Source of the DNA: Plasmodium brasilianum
Taxonomy: Eukaryota; Apicomplexa; Aconoidasida; Haemosporida; Plasmodiidae
Assembly: GCF_023973825.1 (NCBI RefSeq)
Contig: NC_090127.1
Coordinates: forward strand, 1,646,001-1,710,000
Direction of reading: 5' to 3'
DNA length: 64,000 bases
In this document: in pieces, positions 13,947 through 24,272 of the stretch
How the letters are laid out: every line of letters starts with the position of its first letter
Position numbering within the stretch: position 1 is the stretch's first letter
Made by a program: the position numbers and the translations under genes
The notes under the pieces: generated by a model
What the model was told of the DNA's origin: nothing
The model's database searches: none
Seen by the model: the letters and a program-made list of their open reading frames with translations, nothing else

Positions 13947-15090
13947 TAAGAATATGAAAGATAATAAATTCTTTAAAAAAAAAAATCAAAAGAACACAAA
14001 TCTACGTTATATTATGACAAATAAATTTATATACATATCTCTCTTATACTTAAAAATAAATATGTGTATACAACTCAAACGAATGAAAGAAAAAAAAAAA
14101 AAAAAATATAATACACAATAACAGTAACAGTAACACAAATAGCAGTGAATATATGAATTATATAGCGGGACATATAATATAAAATAAAAATACAATAAAT
14201 ATTTCAAGTGCAAATTTAAAAATTTTTCTTAAGTATGTATCATTTTGTTCAAAATATTTCATGTTTGTGGTTTAATATTAAAGATAAAATAAAAAAGTGC
14301 TAAATAAAATTGAATAATAGTTTTGTGGGTACATATGTATTATATATTTATTTTATTATTTTTTATATAATTTAATTTCATTTTTTATATAATTTAATTT
14401 CATTTTTTATATAATTTAATTTCATTTTTTATATAATTTAATTTCATTTTTTATATAATTTAATTTCATTTTTTATATAATTTAATTTCATTTTTTATAT
14501 AATTTAATTTCATTTTTTATATAATTTAATTTCATTTTTTATATAATTTAATTTCATTTTTTATATAATTTAATTTTTTTGTTATTTCAGTTTATTTTAT
14601 TTTTTCTCACTCTGATGATAAATCTGAAATAAGAGAATATACAAACACAATTTGTAATGTTCTTGTTACCTCCTTTTTCAGTCGTTATATATAAAATATT
14701 TCAGCTACAAAATGGGATAATATAATAAAGCAAAGATTTCCGTTTTTCACTCATTGTTAAAGTCTGTATCAAATTTATTCATTTATGCCGTAGTATGTAG
14801 AAATGGGTACATGTATGTATATATATATATTTATGTATACGTATATTTATGTGTACATATTTTTATCCATGTATATAATTATGTATTCAAATGCATGTAC
14901 ATATGCATGAAGCCATTATTTAAACTTTTTCCATTGAAGAATACTTGGGAAACACAACTCAGATTCAATACAAAGTAGAGGGTAAAAAATCGTTTTGAAG
15001 GAAAAAATGGTAAAATCGGGCGAAACGTAAAAATAGAATAAATAATTAAGAACCTTCAAAATGATATATTTACTCATATTTTTCGTTTGT
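13947..15090. other. Intergenic: ArgRS upstream region, with a 22-bp tandem array
   Basis: About 1.1 kb between the ArgRS start codon and the stop of the coiled-coil gene. It includes an A-rich leader, the 22-bp array listed separately, and T-rich sequence. No exon seen; the plus-strand frame at 14754-14978 is (TA)-rich and unconvincing. Confidence 0.6.
14359..14578. repeat. 22-bp tandem repeat, ten copies
   Basis: Unit TTTTTTATATAATTTAATTT followed by CA, repeated ten times with perfect phasing; nine copies look identical and the last differs only at its end. Located about 410-630 bases upstream of the ArgRS start codon. Near-identity of copies suggests recent expansion or homogenisation. 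Confidence 0.95.
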
Positions 15091-16887
15091 TTATCCTTTT
15101 TTTCGAAGTTTCAATATAGTAGACATAATATTTTCTAGATCTTCATAATTTTCATCTTCCAGATCGTTTGTATTTCTTTTTTCGGAAGAATTCAAATGTG
15201 TTAAATTATAATTATCACAGGAATTATTATCACCATGAAGATCATTATTTGGTATTTTGTCGTTTTTGTTATATAGGACTGTAAGGTTACTTTTATTGAT
15301 TGTATATATATTGTCCTTGTCCGTCTCGTCCGAAATGCTTATATATAAACTTTTCTTGTTTCTATGACATATATTAAAGTCGCCTTCGTCTCCCTGTTTT
15401 TTCTCTTCTTTGTAATCAACTTGAGTAATTTGTCTATTTATTAGTGCGTCGTTTTTATTTCCATTTCTTTTGTCGTTTTCTTTTTTTTTTTCTCCTTGTT
15501 CAGAGCTATTTCTTGTAACATTTATGTTGTTTGGTTCTGATAAATTATCATATATTTCTAGACTGTTGAGAAGATTTCTTTTCTCATCTATAACATGTTT
15601 CGATACATTCGATTCTCTTTGAACTATGTTGGAACTACTTGATTGCTTACCAATAAAAGAATTTTTGGAAAGTATATTTTTATATTCTTCTTCACAATTC
15701 TTAACATACTTTTCTAATTTTCTAATATTTTCAAATTGTTGATCATATTCAATATCATCAACGCTTCTAACCCTGTTCATGCTGCTAACCTTGTCAATGC
15801 TTCCAACCCCGTTCACGCTGCTAACCTTGTCAATGCTTCCAACTCCATCCATGCTACTAACCTTGTCAACGAAGCTAACCCTGTCCATGCTGCTAACATT
15901 ACCAGTATTGGCCACGTTTAAGAGATAATTAAATTCTTCAATGCATTTATCATTATAATTTGATGTGTTCATTTTATTTAGAAAAAAGCTTGAACCGTTG
16001 TTCACAAACATGGGTTTTTCTTTTCTTTTTGTTTTTTTGTTCCCTAATGATATGTTCTCCGTATCACTAGTATTTGTTGACGTTTTCATTTCATTCAATA
16101 CATACATTTTTTGTGTATTAATAACATCATGTTTGTTTACATCTGTATATTTATTATTATAATTTATTTTTTCACCATGAATGTATGCAGTTCCAATCTT
16201 ATTTTCAAACGAATTCTCTCTTTTTAATAGACTACTTTCCTTTTCTGCTTTTTTTTTTAAAAAATTTACCTCATTTTGTATAATAGTGTTATTTCCAATG
16301 TGATTAATAACGGGATTATTTTGCGCCATTTTATTTTCGCATACAAAATTATTATTTAGGTAAATGTGTGAAGAAACCTCGTTTTGGTTCAGCTCTTTAT
16401 CTGTTGAACTGTTCTCTGTTATAATTATATTGCCTGTATTATCATCTCCTATTTTTTGTATGTTATTGTATTCTGTAAAGGTAGTATTAACTTCATCCGT
16501 TTTAGCGTTATCATATACATTTATATTTTTATTTAACATATGTATTCCCAATTTATTTGGTAACTTGTTGATAATATCATTTTTTTTTCTTAATTCATTT
16601 TCATATTTAATTATAGTATCGTCTTTTCTACCATTTTCTAACTTAATCGTTTCTATTTTTTTTTTTAAATTTAAATTCTCTTTCATCAGACGGGTTATTA
16701 TGCTTAAATATTTGTTTAAAATATATTTACTATTTACCTTTTGATTAGTACTATAATCAAGAACTATTTCATTATTTATTAATTTCATAACATCGTTGTG
16801 TATTTTACTATCATACTTCTTACCCTCTATAACCTTTTCTTGGAGTTTTTTACTAACTATCACACTTGTCTTTTTATTCTTATGCAT
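15091..16887 (-). CDS. Conserved Plasmodium protein of unknown function, N-terminal coiled coil
   Basis: Single-exon frame of 598 aa starting at the ATG MHKNKKTS. Residues about 55-110 are a heptad-like, Lys/Glu/Leu/Ile-rich helix (MKENLNLKKKIETIKLE) likely to form a coiled coil; the rest is hydrophilic and Asn/Ser/Glu-rich. Around residues 330-380 there is an eight-fold hexapeptide repeat of pattern V-[SGR]-S-[MVI]-[DN]-[RKG]. No signal peptide or membrane segment. It lies in the slot of an uncharacterised gene in the P. falciparum order. I do not recognise a function; a cytoskeletal or structural role is only suggested by the coiled coil. Confidence 0.85.
   Translation of the reverse strand: MHKNKKTSVIVSKKLQEKVIEGKKYDSKIHNDVMKLINNEIVLDYSTNQKVNSKYILNKYLSIITRLMKENLNLKKKIETIKLENGRKDDTIIKYENELRKKNDIINKLPNKLGIHMLNKNINVYDNAKTDEVNTTFTEYNNIQKIGDDNTGNIIITENSSTDKELNQNEVSSHIYLNNNFVCENKMAQNNPVINHIGNNTIIQNEVNFLKKKAEKESSLLKRENSFENKIGTAYIHGEKINYNNKYTDVNKHDVINTQKMYVLNEMKTSTNTSDTENISLGNKKTKRKEKPMFVNNGSSFFLNKMNTSNYNDKCIEEFNYLLNVANTGNVSSMDRVSFVDKVSSMDGVGSIDKVSSVNGVGSIDKVSSMNRVRSVDDIEYDQQFENIRKLEKYVKNCEEEYKNILSKNSFIGKQSSSSNIVQRESNVSKHVIDEKRNLLNSLEIYDNLSEPNNINVTRNSSEQGEKKKENDKRNGNKNDALINRQITQVDYKEEKKQGDEGDFNICHRNKKSLYISISDETDKDNIYTINKSNLTVLYNKNDKIPNNDLHGDNNSCDNYNLTHLNSSEKRNTNDLEDENYEDLENIMSTILKLRKKG
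15754..15897 (-). repeat. In-frame 18-bp coding repeat (hexapeptide x8)
   Basis: Within the coiled-coil protein gene. Eight consecutive six-residue units such as VSSMDR, VSFVDK, VSSMDG, VGSIDK, VSSVNG. Units alternate in a two-unit higher-order pattern, indicating expansion by 36-bp steps. The plus strand reads through as an NASNPVHAANLV-type frame, which is a shadow. Confidence 0.85.
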
Positions 16888-17953
16888 TCTATTTATACTT
16901 TTAAGATGGAAAAATCTCCTATTCTAATTTTTTTTTATTATGCAATCCTTTTCAAGCAATCACTCGTCACTTCGTATGCATGCATGTACATATGTTTGTA
17001 CATATGTCTATGCATCTGCATTTATGGTTTACATTAAATATATTGTATGCACATGATGTCTATGCATCTGCATTTATGGTTTACATTAAATATATTGTAT
17101 GCACATGTTACTATACTATCCCATTATAGCACTACATGTATACCTACAAAAAAAAAAAAAAAAAAGAACTATTATTGAACCTGTCTATTCCTCGTAGGTC
17201 TTAACGTTTTATTAATGGTTGGGCATATCTGAGCACATGTAAACATATTTATATAAATATATATATATGTATATAATGAGCAGCTAAATCACAAGACAAG
17301 TAACTAGGGAATCTGTAGAAATGTTTCTGTAGTATTTTATCAAACGACTGAGCGATTACATTTTCTTTTCTTTTTTTTTTTTTTTTTTTGACTGTGCACG
17401 TGTTAATGAAGTCATAAAAAAAATGGCTCTTCACAATTCATAGTTAAAAATTCATATATTTTTGTGAAATGATAAATTTAAAGGGGTTAGGTAAAAATAT
17501 TTAAGCATATGGGGAATGAAAATATATTTAGGTGGAATATAGGGGAAGAAAAAAAAAAAAATAAAAAAATATATATATATATATATATATATATAAAGAT
17601 GTTATATATGATATATAGTAAATATAATAAAAAGTAGTTATAATAACAATGAGTAATTAAATGAAACAAAGAGACCGATATAATGTGAAAATAAACACTA
17701 AACAGTTTTTATAACTTAAACGAGAACTATAAATAATGAAAAAATAAAGCATCTTTATAAAAGATTTCTTTTTTTTTTTTTTTACGAGAAAATATAAAGA
17801 AGAGTAATGTAGAAAACGCAAAATATTTTTCAAGCGCTTTTTTTCTTTTAATTTTTGATAAACTGTTACTATTGCTGCATATTTATTTGTTTAATTATTG
17901 CTGTCTCGTTTTTTTCTTTTTTTTTTTTTTTAAGATTGATTTATTACTACTAA
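16888..17953. other. Intergenic between coiled-coil gene and LamG gene
   Basis: About 1.07 kb. Holds the perfect 52-bp duplication (17004-17107), several poly(A)/poly(T) runs (17143-17164, 17375-17390, 17765-17785, 17915-17930) and a (TA)n tract at 17570-17595. No coding exon seen. Confidence 0.6.
17004..17107. repeat. Perfect 52-bp tandem duplication
   Basis: Bases 17004-17055 and 17056-17107 are identical by eye, each starting ATGTCTATGCATCTGC and ending GTATGCACATG. It lies just upstream of the coiled-coil gene start. Confidence 0.95.
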
Positions 17954-20366
17954 TTATATATCAGCACAACATACACCTATTCCAATGTGATTTTCGGGGG
18001 AATACGGTAAAATGATATTATTTATATTTAAAGAAAATTTCCTCATAACATTATAAACACCTATATATAATTCAATCTTATTACATAAATGATAATTATT
18101 AGGGCATGATAAAATAGCACTATTAATATCACAATGAAAACAACCAAAATAAATAAAAGACGGTTCTAATCCATTTAAGGTTAATGCTGCTTCACTCTGA
18201 ATATGATCAATCCCTATGCTTAAGTTGTAAATTTTTAGTTCATCAAGCAAAAATGGGAAATCACATGAATCTACTGAGTAAGGTGCACCCCCTATATATA
18301 TAGGAAAGTCATTAGTTTTAGTTATTCCTGAAATGAAAACATTAAATTGCCATGCGTTTAAATGTATGTTAACTAAGCATAAACAGCAAATCATGTATAT
18401 AAACGTACATGAATAAACAAGTGTATATACATATATATATGTATATATTTAAATATATATATACATGAATGCTTTATGGAGCGCATATGCAATTGTGTGT
18501 ATTTATGTAACCTTCAGTCAAAAAACTTGAATCCAGAATTCCGTCAACAAACAGTCTTACGTGATTAATGTGTCTGACAACTTATATAGTAAAAAAAAAA
18601 AAAAAAAAAAAAAAAGGTAGAAAAAAAACAAAAAGAACATAATTATGTAGTTAAAATGAATGTATAAATTTAAGTTTCCATGTCTAACTCAATGCTACAT
18701 ACCTGAAATGTGATACCATTGATGACGCTTTAATTTAAAATTGCTCAGAAATTCTTCACCAGCTAATTAATAATAATTTTAGTATTTCCTCATATGACTA
18801 TGTAAAATCATGTGTGCCTTATATCACATTTTTACAAATATCACAGAGAAAACATTAACATACACATATATATGTATGTACATATGTTTATGCTTACAAA
18901 AATTGCTGAACTTAACATGGTATCATTCCACAGAAAAAAGACTCGTAAAAATGTGTCACAATATACCAATATAAAATGCAGCAATTTATGTTTGAAATAT
19001 TTTGGGGATTTTAAATTACCTGAATTCGTACTAGACGAAGTACTTAAAACGATTTTTATCCTTCCAGTCTATGCGCAAAAATAAAATATTGTTATTTTAT
19101 GCGTGAAATGGTGCAAATATAGTGGGTATGTATGGATATGTATGGATATGTTTGGATATGTATGGGTATGTATGGGTATGTATGGGTATGCACGGGTATG
19201 TATGGATATGTATGGGTATGTATGGGTATGCACGGGTATGTATGGATATGTATGGGTATGTATGGGTATGTATGGGTATGCACGAGTATATATACATGTT
19301 GACATAAAACCCTCAAAGCTGATATTGAAATATAGTACAAGAAGAGGGATTATATTTGAAATATGGAGAAAAATTGAGAAAAAGAAAATAGGAAGCTCTC
19401 AAAGACGGAAATCAGAACAACTTTTTATGTTTAAATATAGTTTTTGTGTTTTTTACTTTTGCGTTTATCATTATGGCTGGGGAAGATTCCTGAATCTTGT
19501 CTTTTATGATACCCTTTGTGAAATTTAAGCAGAACAAAATTTAGAAGTCGGTGAATATTACAACATTAATAGGAAAATAAATAAATAAAAGTAATATAAA
19601 GTAAAATAAAGTAAAAAATAAAAAAGTAATATAGTGTAAAATAAAATATAATAAAAGAGAAAAGCACCTTGTGGATTATGGGGCAAAATTTTTCATCTGT
19701 ATTATTTTTTCTGCATTATAAAGAGAGTATATAATTGAATATTTGTCCTTATATACGTATGTATACGCTTGTATGTGTATGGGGTTGTATATATATATGA
19801 ATAATGTATTCTTTCTTTACATATTTTTTCTTTGCAATAGTTGCCCAGTGCGATATTTTTCTTACACAGAAATCTCGTCTTCCAACAAATATATAAAAAA
19901 GGTGTAAGTGAAATCTACACTTTTGAAAAATTCGTCCGAATGGGGTATATATATGTAATTTTTTCTGAACAAGGCAGAATTTCCAACACTTCCAAATCCG
20001 GTGGATGCAAAAAAATTTCCAAGTGCATGATTTCTATTACCCGTAGAATCAACTGCTGTTATGCTGTCAAAATTTATATGTGCAGATATTCCTATCAACA
20101 GAAGGAATATGATTAATTCGAATATGCACAATTTTTTTGATAATTATAAATTTAGAAAAAAGAAAAAACATATTAAAAAGTATCATTTTTTTACCGTATG
20201 GCTTTGCTTCGGGCAATAATATTTTTTGCCCATTACTAATGCAAATAGCTGAATCAATTGCCACGTCGCATTCGGGAAGACTAAGATTATCAATGTCACA
20301 TTTAATTTGTGTTTTATAATAAAAATTTAACAATAAATACCATATTTTAAAAACACGAAATAACAT
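17954..20366 (-). CDS. Secreted protein with laminin-G/concanavalin-like fold (position of ookinete protein PSOP17)
   Basis: Six exons: 20366-20195, 20091-19866, 19060-19020, 18762-18703, 18580-18512 and 18327-17954; 942 nt, 313 aa, all joins in phase. The N-terminus MLFRVFKIWYLLLNF is a likely signal peptide, followed by Cys-containing sequence (LSLPECDVAIDSAICISNG). The core is a LamG-like jelly roll: NHALGNFF, IYIPHSDEFF, RHQWYHISG, HVRLFVDGILDSS and FLLDELKIYNLSI. The C-terminal part is Cys-rich (YFGCFHCDI, ILSCPNNYHLCNK, ending GVCCADI). Predicted secreted or surface-bound, possibly carbohydrate or protein binding. P. falciparum has a gene annotated as a secreted ookinete protein at this place in the order, which I recall but cannot verify here. 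Intron 2 carries a 10-bp minisatellite. Confidence 0.8.
19121..19290. repeat. 10-bp minisatellite, 17 copies, in intron 2 of the LamG gene
   Basis: Units TATGGGTATG, TATGGATATG and CACGGGTATG follow each other in exact 10-base phase. Variants recur with a 40- to 50-base higher order (CACGGG unit at 19191, 19231 and 19281). Because 10 is not a multiple of 3, all frames on both strands stay open, producing several spurious long frames. Confidence 0.95.
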
Positions 20367-21005
20367 TTTACTGCTATATGTGTATATTTGTATATATGTA
20401 TGTGTGTATTTATTTATGTATGTATGTAGGTGTAAATTTATGCATGTGTTTATATGTATGAGGGCATAAGTATATTTATTCATGTACGTAGATATACGAA
20501 TGTGTGTACGTATATATATGCATATATGAGGTTCTAGTTGTAGAGAAAAAATGTAAATTGTGATAATAAGACAACAGGGAGATGCACATTTACTCAAAAA
20601 TTGAAAACGATATTGGCTTAGCTTATTAATAAAACTCCGTATGTGGACTTTATCTCTTCCATTACTATTTTATTTGTAATTTTTTCCTTAATATGTATAT
20701 TATTCAATCGTAGAATTTAATTAATTTTCTATGCTTTAACAACAGATGCAATTTTACATTATCCAAAATATGCATAATGATTATATCCTCCTAAAGTGTA
20801 AATTAAAAAAAAAAATTTTTTTTCTTCTGTAGTGACAACAGTGTATGTACATCGTATTATGTTTAATGAGGTTAGGAAATGAAAAAAAAAAAAAAAATAC
20901 TATATAATATATATTAAACGACCTTAAAATTGCAATAATGATAATATAAAATTAATATTATATAAGTCTAATCATTTTTCAATTTTACGAAATGTGCAAA
21001 CACTT

Positions 21006-21051
<46 letters not shown>

Positions 21052-21971
21052 CGAAGTTGTTTCTGAAAGTATACTTCATTAATTAACAAATCATTTTCAA
21101 ATAAAACAGTTCATCATCTGTAATGGTGTAAATGGAACAAAATTTTCAAGAGTTATTTTTTTCATATTAAAAATAATTCTTATATATTAAAAACTTAAAA
21201 TATAAAAAAATAAAAGAAAAAACATATATATATTGTAATATATTGAATGTGCTATATAATACGTATATATAATAAAATTAAAATATAACAACATAAAATA
21301 AAAAAATATGGATAATATAACCAACACATAAATATATATTAACAGCAATAAAAGAAAAATGGTATTTAAAGAATATATATGGTTTAAGGAAAGAACGTGT
21401 GTACTATTAACATATAAGAACAATAAAAAATTTGTGATAACATTAAACATCTCTCCATCAGCAAGAGGTGCGTGCTTACAACGATTATTACTACCTCATC
21501 CACATACATAAAGATACATATATGCATAATACATAAATTTATGCATAGTATATAAATATATGCATAGTATATAAATATATGCATAGTACATAAATAAATA
21601 CATAGTACATAAATAAATACATAGTTCATAAATAAATACATAGTACACAAATAAATACATAGTACACAAATAAATACATAGTACATAAATATATGTGTAA
21701 TAAAGTTATGCATGCATAACGCACATGTACATCCATTTGCTTATTTGTGCATGAGAATACTGACATTCGCTTCACTTTACTGGGTGAACCTTTAATGGAA
21801 TTTTATTTTACTTAATTTTACTAAACTTCGTTACATGCAATTTCATTCTATAACCTGCTTCATCTAATTAAGAGCTTCTTGCCTATACACATGTATGTCT
21901 ATATACGAAAAAACTTTTTTCAAAGGAATGTATTAACAATCGTAATATACGAAATTTGACCAAGGTACATT
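20367..21971. other. Intergenic: upstream of LamG gene, downstream of LisH gene
   Basis: About 1.6 kb with (TA)n at 21020-21050, homopolymer runs, and the 19-bp array at 21527-21695. The minus-strand frames at 21187-21450 and 21384-21713 are low-complexity and follow the repeat. No gene seen. Confidence 0.6.
21527..21695. repeat. 19-bp tandem repeat, about nine copies
   Basis: Unit AGTACATAAATAAATACAT with two diverged early copies (AGTATATAAATATATGCAT). Located about 250-450 bases downstream of the LisH/beta-propeller gene stop codon. Confidence 0.9.
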
Positions 21972-24272
21972 TCAGTTTGAGTAAAAATGTATTTTTTTGT
22001 CAAATGATCCTAAAATAAGTAATGATTTTTTATTTTCTTCAATATTATTTGAGTTGGTTTCGTTAGAGAATGGACATATATAACTTTTTAATAGTTGAAA
22101 ACACCTTATTTTGTAACCATTATTTATAACATCTATAATATTTCCACTTTTTATATCAAAAATTAGAATATGAGAGCCATTTGTGCTATCTTCGGATGTG
22201 ACATAAATATTATTGCCATTTATATCTACCTCTAAAGTTGGAAAAGAGAGTGAGTTTAATACACACCCGTATATTTTTCTTATAATTGTTTTTTTGATTA
22301 ATGAATAAACAAATATTATAGAGGTATCTGTACATATAACTAATATATTTTTATTTTTGTTATATTCTAAATTCAAGATGTTATACTTTTCTGTTGAATC
22401 AAATAAATATATTTTATTTTCTATATTGAACGTTTTACTATTTATAAAAAGTATATTATTGCTATTTAGCATACTAACAACTATGGTTTCTTTATTATTA
22501 TAAATATTACTACCATTGCTGTTACTATTTCCGTAGTTATCGTTATTTTCTTTTACCCATAAAACACTTGTTGGTATCTCAGGTAGTCCTATAACTTTTT
22601 TTTTTTCATATGTAACAGATTCTTCTATTTTATTTACAATTTTTTCATAAATAATTAAATTTTTATCATTAGCTATTGAACAAAAAAAAGCATAATCATC
22701 ATTAAATAAACACTTTATTGAATATTTATTATGATATTTTAACGTTTTCATTATACTAATATATATTTGATCTCCTTTTATATTATTTTTTATTTCATCA
22801 ATTGAGTTTTTTAATTCAATATATTTTATTAACATAGATATGTTGTTCATATTTATATGACATATATAAACATCCCCATGCATAGTTGATACAATAAATA
22901 TATCGTCCTTGTAATTAATATCTATAAACATTATTGGTGAGCCTAAGGATACGCTATATAATTCTTTACATAAGTGGACACATTCTTCTAAATTATTTTC
23001 ATTATCCCCCTTTTCATAAAGAGTTAGAAAAAGTTTCACATTACCATCTGCATAGCCTACTAAAATCAATATTGGCAAAAAAATTTTAAAAAAAATAATG
23101 TTTTCGAATCGCATGTTTTTGCAAGTATCCATATTGTATATATCTATGTATTTAATAACTAATATATTTGATGCTGCTTCTAAAGAAATATCTTCTCCAT
23201 TATTAGCTTCATTCTTATTATCAACTGCATTGTTAATATATTTAACTTTTAACTTTTTAGAAATTTCTCTTTCATAAGTAAAATATTTATCCCAATTATG
23301 AGTTTCGTTCTTTAATAATTTACTTTTTTTTTTTATGTCTTCTGTACTATTTTGTTTTGTACTATCCTCATTTGTGTTGCTTCTACATTTTGTGTCATTC
23401 AAATTACAATTTTTTACTTTCTTGTTATTCATATCACTATTATTTTCATTTTCAAATTTATAAGGAAAATTATTAATACTCCTTTTTTCTTTAGTTAGTT
23501 TCACTTCATTAGAAGATTTTTTTTCTACATCTATATGAGGTGTAACAGTTACGTCCATATGAAGCTTTGTATTTAAATCTAAAGGCAGCTTCATATTATT
23601 TCTACTCAGTGCAGATATATCTTTCACCTTTTCACCTATTTTTCTTAATACACATGAATCATTAAATATAGTATTGTTATTTTCCTTACTCCTCCCTTCC
23701 TTATCATTTTTTTTATCATATATTTGTATGTTCCTGTTTTCTTTTTCTAAATTGTCTTCATTACAGTTATTATACTCTTCTTTTTTCTTTTCTATTTCAT
23801 TATCACCTACCTTAATTGAATGCTCTTTTTTATTGCAACACGGAAAATAATCATTGTTTAAATAAAAATTGTTATATTCACTACATATATTATCTTTCTT
23901 TTCATCTTCATTAATGTTTATATTACTCTTATTTTTTTGTTTTAATGTACTTTCAAAGTTATCAATGGCTTTGCATAAAATAGAATTATGCATTTTATCA
24001 ATAGTATGAATAAAAAAACTATAATCTATATCTAATTCATCACTTAAATTGTCATTTAAACAATCGTTACTATTAGTTTCATCATCTGAATTGTAATTTG
24101 TAGCATCCTCGAAAATATACTTATCATATTCCTTTACATAATTTATTTTACTTTCTTTTTTCAATTCTTCCAAACTACTTTTCATTCCAATTTTATCCAA
24201 AAAATCGTAAATAAATTGAATATTACGGAAGAATTTCTTGTTATATTCCGCAAACTCTTTTTTCATTTTCAT
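21972..24272 (-). CDS. LisH-motif, WD40-like beta-propeller protein, conserved Plasmodium
   Basis: Single-exon, 766 aa. The ATG at 24272 opens MKMKKEFAEYNKKFF; a second Met follows two codons later. Residues about 18-41 (FIYDFLDKIGMKSSLEELKK) fit a LisH dimerisation motif. Residues about 45-360 are an acidic/Asn-rich linker. From about residue 390 the sequence alternates short beta-strands with WD-repeat-like turns (LILVGYADGNVKLFLT, HGDVYICHINM, LVICTDTSIIFVYSL, NIYVTSEDS, LLILGSFDKKIHFYSN), ending exactly on a blade. LisH plus propeller is a scaffold architecture found in LIS1/TBL1-like and ubiquitin-ligase or vesicle-adaptor proteins. Exact function unknown. It is transcribed divergently from formin 2. 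Confidence 0.82.
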   Translation of the reverse strand: MKMKKEFAEYNKKFFRNIQFIYDFLDKIGMKSSLEELKKESKINYVKEYDKYIFEDATNYNSDDETNSNDCLNDNLSDELDIDYSFFIHTIDKMHNSILCKAIDNFESTLKQKNKSNININEDEKKDNICSEYNNFYLNNDYFPCCNKKEHSIKVGDNEIEKKKEEYNNCNEDNLEKENRNIQIYDKKNDKEGRSKENNNTIFNDSCVLRKIGEKVKDISALSRNNMKLPLDLNTKLHMDVTVTPHIDVEKKSSNEVKLTKEKRSINNFPYKFENENNSDMNNKKVKNCNLNDTKCRSNTNEDSTKQNSTEDIKKKSKLLKNETHNWDKYFTYEREISKKLKVKYINNAVDNKNEANNGEDISLEAASNILVIKYIDIYNMDTCKNMRFENIIFFKIFLPILILVGYADGNVKLFLTLYEKGDNENNLEECVHLCKELYSVSLGSPIMFIDINYKDDIFIVSTMHGDVYICHINMNNISMLIKYIELKNSIDEIKNNIKGDQIYISIMKTLKYHNKYSIKCLFNDDYAFFCSIANDKNLIIYEKIVNKIEESVTYEKKKVIGLPEIPTSVLWVKENNDNYGNSNSNGSNIYNNKETIVVSMLNSNNILFINSKTFNIENKIYLFDSTEKYNILNLEYNKNKNILVICTDTSIIFVYSLIKKTIIRKIYGCVLNSLSFPTLEVDINGNNIYVTSEDSTNGSHILIFDIKSGNIIDVINNGYKIRCFQLLKSYICPFSNETNSNNIEENKKSLLILGSFDKKIHFYSN

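Noticed and set aside
14359..14578. Possible CRISPR array or centromere.
   Set aside because: Tandem units have no spacers, and at 220 bases it is far shorter than a Plasmodium centromere.
19092..19528. Several long open frames on both strands rich in MYGYVW or HTHTYPYI.
   Set aside because: They are produced by the 10-bp minisatellite, which keeps all frames open; the region is an intron of the LamG gene.
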